Shown here piece by piece: positions 5,042 through 8,333 of a stretch of DNA of 8,333 bases (positions within the stretch are counted from its first letter, which is position 1; every line of letters begins with the position of its first letter). Below the pieces are notes generated by a model. It did not search any database. It was not told the origin of the DNA and was given only the letters and a program-made list of their open reading frames with translations. Origin of the DNA: an uncultured Coriobacteriaceae bacterium (GTDB lineage Bacteria; Actinomycetota; Coriobacteriia; Coriobacteriales; QAMH01); NCBI GenBank assembly GCA_902796975.1, contig CADBRF010000110.1:1-8333 (forward strand), written 5' to 3'. The position numbers and the translations under genes are program-made.

Positions 5042-7654
5042 ATGAAGACATCTGACGGTACACATTATAAGAATATGTCGCTGTGTTCTTTCGGCAACGG
5101 TGCCAACCTCACCGCCGTCGATTCCCTGGATGGGAAAGTCGTCCGTATGCACCCGGTGCATTTTGACGAATACTATACTAAGGAAGACCTCAACTATTGG
5201 AAGATTGAGGCCAGGGGCCATACATTCGAGCCGGGTATGAAAACCCTGAATTCGCCTTTCACCTTCATCTATAAGACACGCACTTATTCTCCCAACCGCA
5301 TTCCGTACCCCCTGAAGCGTGTTGACTGGGACCCCAACGGGGATCGGCATCCCGAGACCCGCGGCAAGTCCAAGTACGAGCGCATTTCCTGGGACGAGGC
5401 AACCGACATCATCGCCTCCGAGATTGTCCGCATTGACAAGACCTATGGGCGCAATTCCATCTTCTGCCAGGGCGATGGCCACGGCGAGACTGGCTCAATT
5501 CATGGCCCCCATGGCACCATGTGCAACCTGCTCGATATGACGGGCGGCCTTACTATGCAAGCTCGCCAGCCAGACTCCTGGGAAGGCTGGTACTGGGGCG
5601 CAAAGCACGCTTGGGGTAATGAGCCTCTTGGCCAGAACACCCATCAGCATAACCTGTTCAAGGATATCTCCGAGAATTCCGATGCTGTTCTGTTCTGGGG
5701 CGCAGACCCCGAGACCACTCCATGGGGCTGGTCTGGCCAGCAGGCAAGCCGCCTGTGCTTCTGGTTCACGGAGATTGGCGTCAAGCAGATTCACATCGCT
5801 CCAGACTGCAACTATGCAAACGCAGTTCATTCCGACATGTGGATACCGATTCTTCCCAACACCGACGCCGCCATGCAGCTCGCCATCGCCTATGTGTGGA
5901 TGACCGAGGGTACCTACGACAAGGACTACATCGCGACTCACACTGATGGCTTCGACTGGTTCGAGTACTACGTCCTGGGCAACGAGGACGGCGTTCCCAA
6001 GACTCCGGAATGGGCAGAAGAAAAGTGCCATGTCCCTGCGTATCGCATCAAGGCGCTTGCTCGTTACTGGGCAAAGCACAATGTCTCCATTGGCCATTGC
6101 AATGGCGGTTCCTACATTCGTTCTGCTTATGCAACCGAGCCTGCTCGTCTCGAGGTCTACCTGCTTGCTATGCAGGCAGTTGGCCATCCCGGTCGCAACC
6201 AAGTGAAGTTCATCGAATGGTCCCTTATCAACATGGACAACTTTAACCCGCTGCCCCCGGGAAATTACATCCCCGAGGTCCGCGCTTGCTACCATGGCGC
6301 CATTCTGGGCGAGCTTCCTGCCTCTTTCATCCCCAAGACCAAGGTGCCCGAATGCATTATGGTCCCCGATGGCGAACAGGTCACTTGGTACGGTCATACT
6401 ACGAGCCGTCACCACCGCACCGACCAGTTCAAGGAATTCCATTTCCCGCAGGAAGGCGACCACGGCATCAGGATGATCTGGTCTGACTCCCCCTGCTGGT
6501 CTACCTGCTGGAACGGCGGCAATGAGTACGAGCAGGCATTGCTTTCGCCTAACCTGGAGTTCTTCCTGGTCGAGCATCCCTGGATGGAGAACGATACGCA
6601 GTTCGCCGATATCATTCTTCCTATTTCCACTACGCTCGAGCTCGACGACTTCGGTGTCGATACCTACTCTGGCCAGTTCAACAGCGTCATTTGGGAGACT
6701 GCAGCTTGCGAGCATCAGTACGAGTCCCTCTCCGATTACGAGGCTGTTGTTGAGGTTGCAAAGAAGCTCGAGAAATACGGTGGCATCTACGAAGACTGCG
6801 CCGAGCATCTCACGGGCGGCATGACCGTCGAAGAGTGGAAGGAATACGGCTATCAGGGCAGCGATATGCCTGAGGAGGATCAGGATCTCGAGCTTCTCAA
6901 GAAACAGGGCTATCAGATGCTTCCTACCCGCGAGGGCTGGCAGGATGAACCCGCGGGCATGATCGAGTTCTATGAGGATCCCGAGAATTATCCGATGGAT
7001 ACCCCCACAGGCAAGATCGAGTTCTATTCTACCGGGCTTGCCAAGTTCTTCCCGGACGATCCCGAGCGTCAGCCTGTTGCAAAGTGGATTGAAGAGGGCG
7101 AGTCCCACCATGAGCGCATCAGCTGCGAACGCGCTAAGGACTATCCGTTCCTGCTGGTTTCCAATCATCCGCGTTGGCGCGTCCATGCAAACTTCGATGA
7201 CTGCCCGTGGACTCGCGAGATTGAGACCTGCAAGGTTCAGGGCAAAGATGGCTACATGTACGAGCCTGTATGGATCAACCCCGTTGACGCTGAGAAGTAT
7301 CAGATTGAGAACGGCGATATCGTTGAGCTGTACAACGAGCGCGGCACAGTTCTCGGCGGTGCCTACATCACTGAGCGCATCATGCCTGGCGCGCTGTATC
7401 AGGATCACGGCGCTGAGACTGATCCGATTGTCCGTGGCCGCGGCGGTATCGACCGTGGTGGCGCAAACAATCTTATTTGCCCGAGCAACACGACTTCCAA
7501 GAACGCTGCAGGCGAAGTTACCGGTGGCTATCTAGTCGGTTTGAAAAAGTGCGATATTGATGCTCTTGCCGACGAGTATCCCGAGGCATTTGAGAAGGCG
7601 CACTACACCGTGGAGACGGGCACTAACGTATACGACTATCTCCAGGAGGCTTAG
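5042..7654 (+). CDS. Molybdopterin (bis-MGD) catalytic subunit, pyrogallol hydroxytransferase (AthL)-like
   Basis: This 870-residue protein belongs to the DMSO reductase superfamily. From memory it aligns best with the 875-residue large subunit of Pelobacter acidigallici pyrogallol-phloroglucinol transhydroxylase: WKIEARG (53-59), RIPYP (86-90), DPNG (97-100), YERISWDEATDI (112-123), NPDSWEGW-like QPDSWEGWYWG (176-186), FADIILP (521-527), HPRWRVH (709-715) and the C-terminal MGD-binding domain (about 700-835). As in that enzyme there is no N-terminal CxxCxxxC cluster motif and no Tat signal, so it is probably cytoplasmic. H147, D178 and S179 correspond to the active-site His144, Asp174 and Mo-ligand Ser175. 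The position of Arg153 appears to be Pro156, so the substrate may differ. GGAGG precedes the ATG; TAG is followed at once by TAA. It pairs with the Fe-S subunit 4 bases downstream. Related enzymes in gut Coriobacteriia remove or move hydroxyl groups on aromatics or steroids. Family is firm; reaction is not. Confidence 0.9.
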   Translation: MKTSDGTHYKNMSLCSFGNGANLTAVDSLDGKVVRMHPVHFDEYYTKEDLNYWKIEARGHTFEPGMKTLNSPFTFIYKTRTYSPNRIPYPLKRVDWDPNGDRHPETRGKSKYERISWDEATDIIASEIVRIDKTYGRNSIFCQGDGHGETGSIHGPHGTMCNLLDMTGGLTMQARQPDSWEGWYWGAKHAWGNEPLGQNTHQHNLFKDISENSDAVLFWGADPETTPWGWSGQQASRLCFWFTEIGVKQIHIAPDCNYANAVHSDMWIPILPNTDAAMQLAIAYVWMTEGTYDKDYIATHTDGFDWFEYYVLGNEDGVPKTPEWAEEKCHVPAYRIKALARYWAKHNVSIGHCNGGSYIRSAYATEPARLEVYLLAMQAVGHPGRNQVKFIEWSLINMDNFNPLPPGNYIPEVRACYHGAILGELPASFIPKTKVPECIMVPDGEQVTWYGHTTSRHHRTDQFKEFHFPQEGDHGIRMIWSDSPCWSTCWNGGNEYEQALLSPNLEFFLVEHPWMENDTQFADIILPISTTLELDDFGVDTYSGQFNSVIWETAACEHQYESLSDYEAVVEVAKKLEKYGGIYEDCAEHLTGGMTVEEWKEYGYQGSDMPEEDQDLELLKKQGYQMLPTREGWQDEPAGMIEFYEDPENYPMDTPTGKIEFYSTGLAKFFPDDPERQPVAKWIEEGESHHERISCERAKDYPFLLVSNHPRWRVHANFDDCPWTREIETCKVQGKDGYMYEPVWINPVDAEKYQIENGDIVELYNERGTVLGGAYITERIMPGALYQDHGAETDPIVRGRGGIDRGGANNLICPSNTTSKNAAGEVTGGYLVGLKKCDIDALADEYPEAFEKAHYTVETGTNVYDYLQEA
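7644..7649 (+). promoter_or_regulatory. Ribosome binding site of the Fe-S subunit inside the upstream gene
   Basis: AGGAGG lies in the last codons of the catalytic subunit gene, 9 bases before the ATG at 7659. It fixes the start and suggests linked expression of the two subunits. Confidence 0.8.
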
Positions 7655-7658
7655 TAAG

Positions 7659-8333
7659 ATGAAGGTTTTTGTTTTTGACGCGAGTCTGTGCAATGGCTGC
7701 TACGGCTGCCAGATGGCCTGCAAGGACGAGCATTGCGGCAACGACTGGAGCCCCATCGCCAAGCCGCAGCCTATGACTGGCCAGTTCTGGTGCCGTGTTG
7801 ATCAAAAGACCCGTGGCAAGGTTCCCGAGGTCAAAGTTCAGTACACCCCGCGTTGGTGCGACAAGGACGAGGAACTGCTTCGCGAAGCTCCCGAATGCGT
7901 CTACAAGCGTGAAGATGGCATTGTCATCATCGATCCCGAGAAAGCGCAGGGTCGCAAAGATCTCGCCGACAAGTTCGAGGGCGTCTATTGGAATGAGGAA
8001 CTCCAGATTCCCCAGAAATGCACTGGGTGCGCTCACCTGCTCGACGACGGCTGGGCTGTTCCGCGCTGCGTGGACTCCTGTGCCACCGGCGCCCTTCGCT
8101 TCGGCGATGAGGAGGAGTTCGGCGACGAGCTCGCACAGGCCACTAAATTTGATCCCGAATCGCACTATTACTATCTCAACATCCCCAAGCGTTGGATCTA
8201 TGGCGTCTTGGTGGACCGTCCTCAGAACGAGGTCATCATCGGTGCTACGGTCAAGCTGACCGATGCCGAGGGCAACGAAGTTGCCTCTGTTGAGACGGAT
8301 GATTTCGGCGAGTTCCGTTTCAAGGAGCTCGAA
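7659..8333 (+). CDS. Fe-S subunit of the molybdoenzyme, pyrogallol hydroxytransferase small subunit (AthS)-like, partial
   Basis: The first 225 residues are in the window; the gene runs off its end. It resembles the roughly 270-residue transhydroxylase small subunit, an electron-transfer ferredoxin-like protein bound to the catalytic subunit. The first motif is CNGCYGCQMAC (C11, C14, C17, C21). The last is CTGC at 121-124 with C137 and C141, followed by the beginning of the C-terminal transthyretin/Cna-B-like beta domain (about 182 on: YGVLVD, GATVKL, then TDDFGEFRF). REDGIVIIDPEKAQG (84-98) and YWNEE (110-114) are shared with the Pelobacter protein as I recall it. The middle motif, CxxC(4)C plus CP in that protein, is degraded: C67 and C80 remain, but the second Cys is D70 and the CP Cys is near F106. 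C26 and C45 are extra. There is no signal peptide, matching a cytoplasmic complex. Confidence 0.9.
   Translation, partial: MKVFVFDASLCNGCYGCQMACKDEHCGNDWSPIAKPQPMTGQFWCRVDQKTRGKVPEVKVQYTPRWCDKDEELLREAPECVYKREDGIVIIDPEKAQGRKDLADKFEGVYWNEELQIPQKCTGCAHLLDDGWAVPRCVDSCATGALRFGDEEEFGDELAQATKFDPESHYYYLNIPKRWIYGVLVDRPQNEVIIGATVKLTDAEGNEVASVETDDFGEFRFKELE

Noticed and set aside
4748..5482. 244-codon minus-strand frame across the spacer and the start of the molybdoenzyme gene
   Set aside because: Most of it is the mirror of coding sequence. The part in the spacer has no motif, and it would overlap the supported start at 5042.
5495..7408. 637-codon open frame on the minus strand opposite the molybdoenzyme gene
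   Set aside because: It lies wholly inside a gene with clear family motifs, has no recognisable domain, and arises from biased third positions in GC-rich codons.

Overview
The window looks like chromosomal DNA of an anaerobic, mid-to-high GC bacterium, most likely a gut or rumen actinobacterium of the Coriobacteriia (Eggerthellaceae-like). This is an inference. It rests on GC-rich codon use, strong AGGAGG ribosome binding sites, a Firmicutes-like trmFO-xerC pair, a LysR regulator divergent from a molybdopterin aromatic-hydroxytransferase-type enzyme, and a small zinc-ribbon protein with a Pro/Ala/Lys tail. No 16S rRNA or other phylogenetic marker is present.

Layout. (1) 1-1655, plus strand: the 3' part of trmFO (tRNA m5U54 methyltransferase) overlaps xerC (tyrosine recombinase) by 4 bases. 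(2) 1874-2632, plus strand: a short-chain dehydrogenase/reductase with its own probable promoter. It converges on a small unrecognised gene (3003-2743, minus), and the two share a long hairpin at 2660-2709. (3) 3242-3460, plus strand: a 72-residue zinc-ribbon protein whose tail is four tandem PGAPKA repeats. A clear intrinsic terminator follows at 3550-3594, with an isolated TATAAT between the gene and the terminator. (4) 4588-3605, minus strand: a LysR-family regulator. (5) 4589-5041: a 453-base divergent intergenic region with two dyads and a direct repeat, which are candidate operators. (6) 5042-7654 and 7659-8333 (cut by the window end), plus strand: a two-gene molybdoenzyme operon. The catalytic subunit and Fe-S subunit resemble the large and small subunits of Pelobacter pyrogallol-phloroglucinol transhydroxylase (AthL/AthS).

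How the genes work together. The LysR protein probably controls the divergent molybdoenzyme operon. The large subunit would hold the bis-MGD molybdenum site. The small subunit carries Fe-S clusters and a C-terminal transthyretin/Cna-B-like beta domain. The His-Asp-Ser active-site residues of the transhydroxylase are kept, but nearby pocket residues differ, so the substrate is unknown. The small subunit also appears to lack two of the four ligands of its middle Fe-S cluster. This altered transhydroxylase-like enzyme and its regulatory region are the most interesting part of the window. The remaining genes are housekeeping or separate small units.
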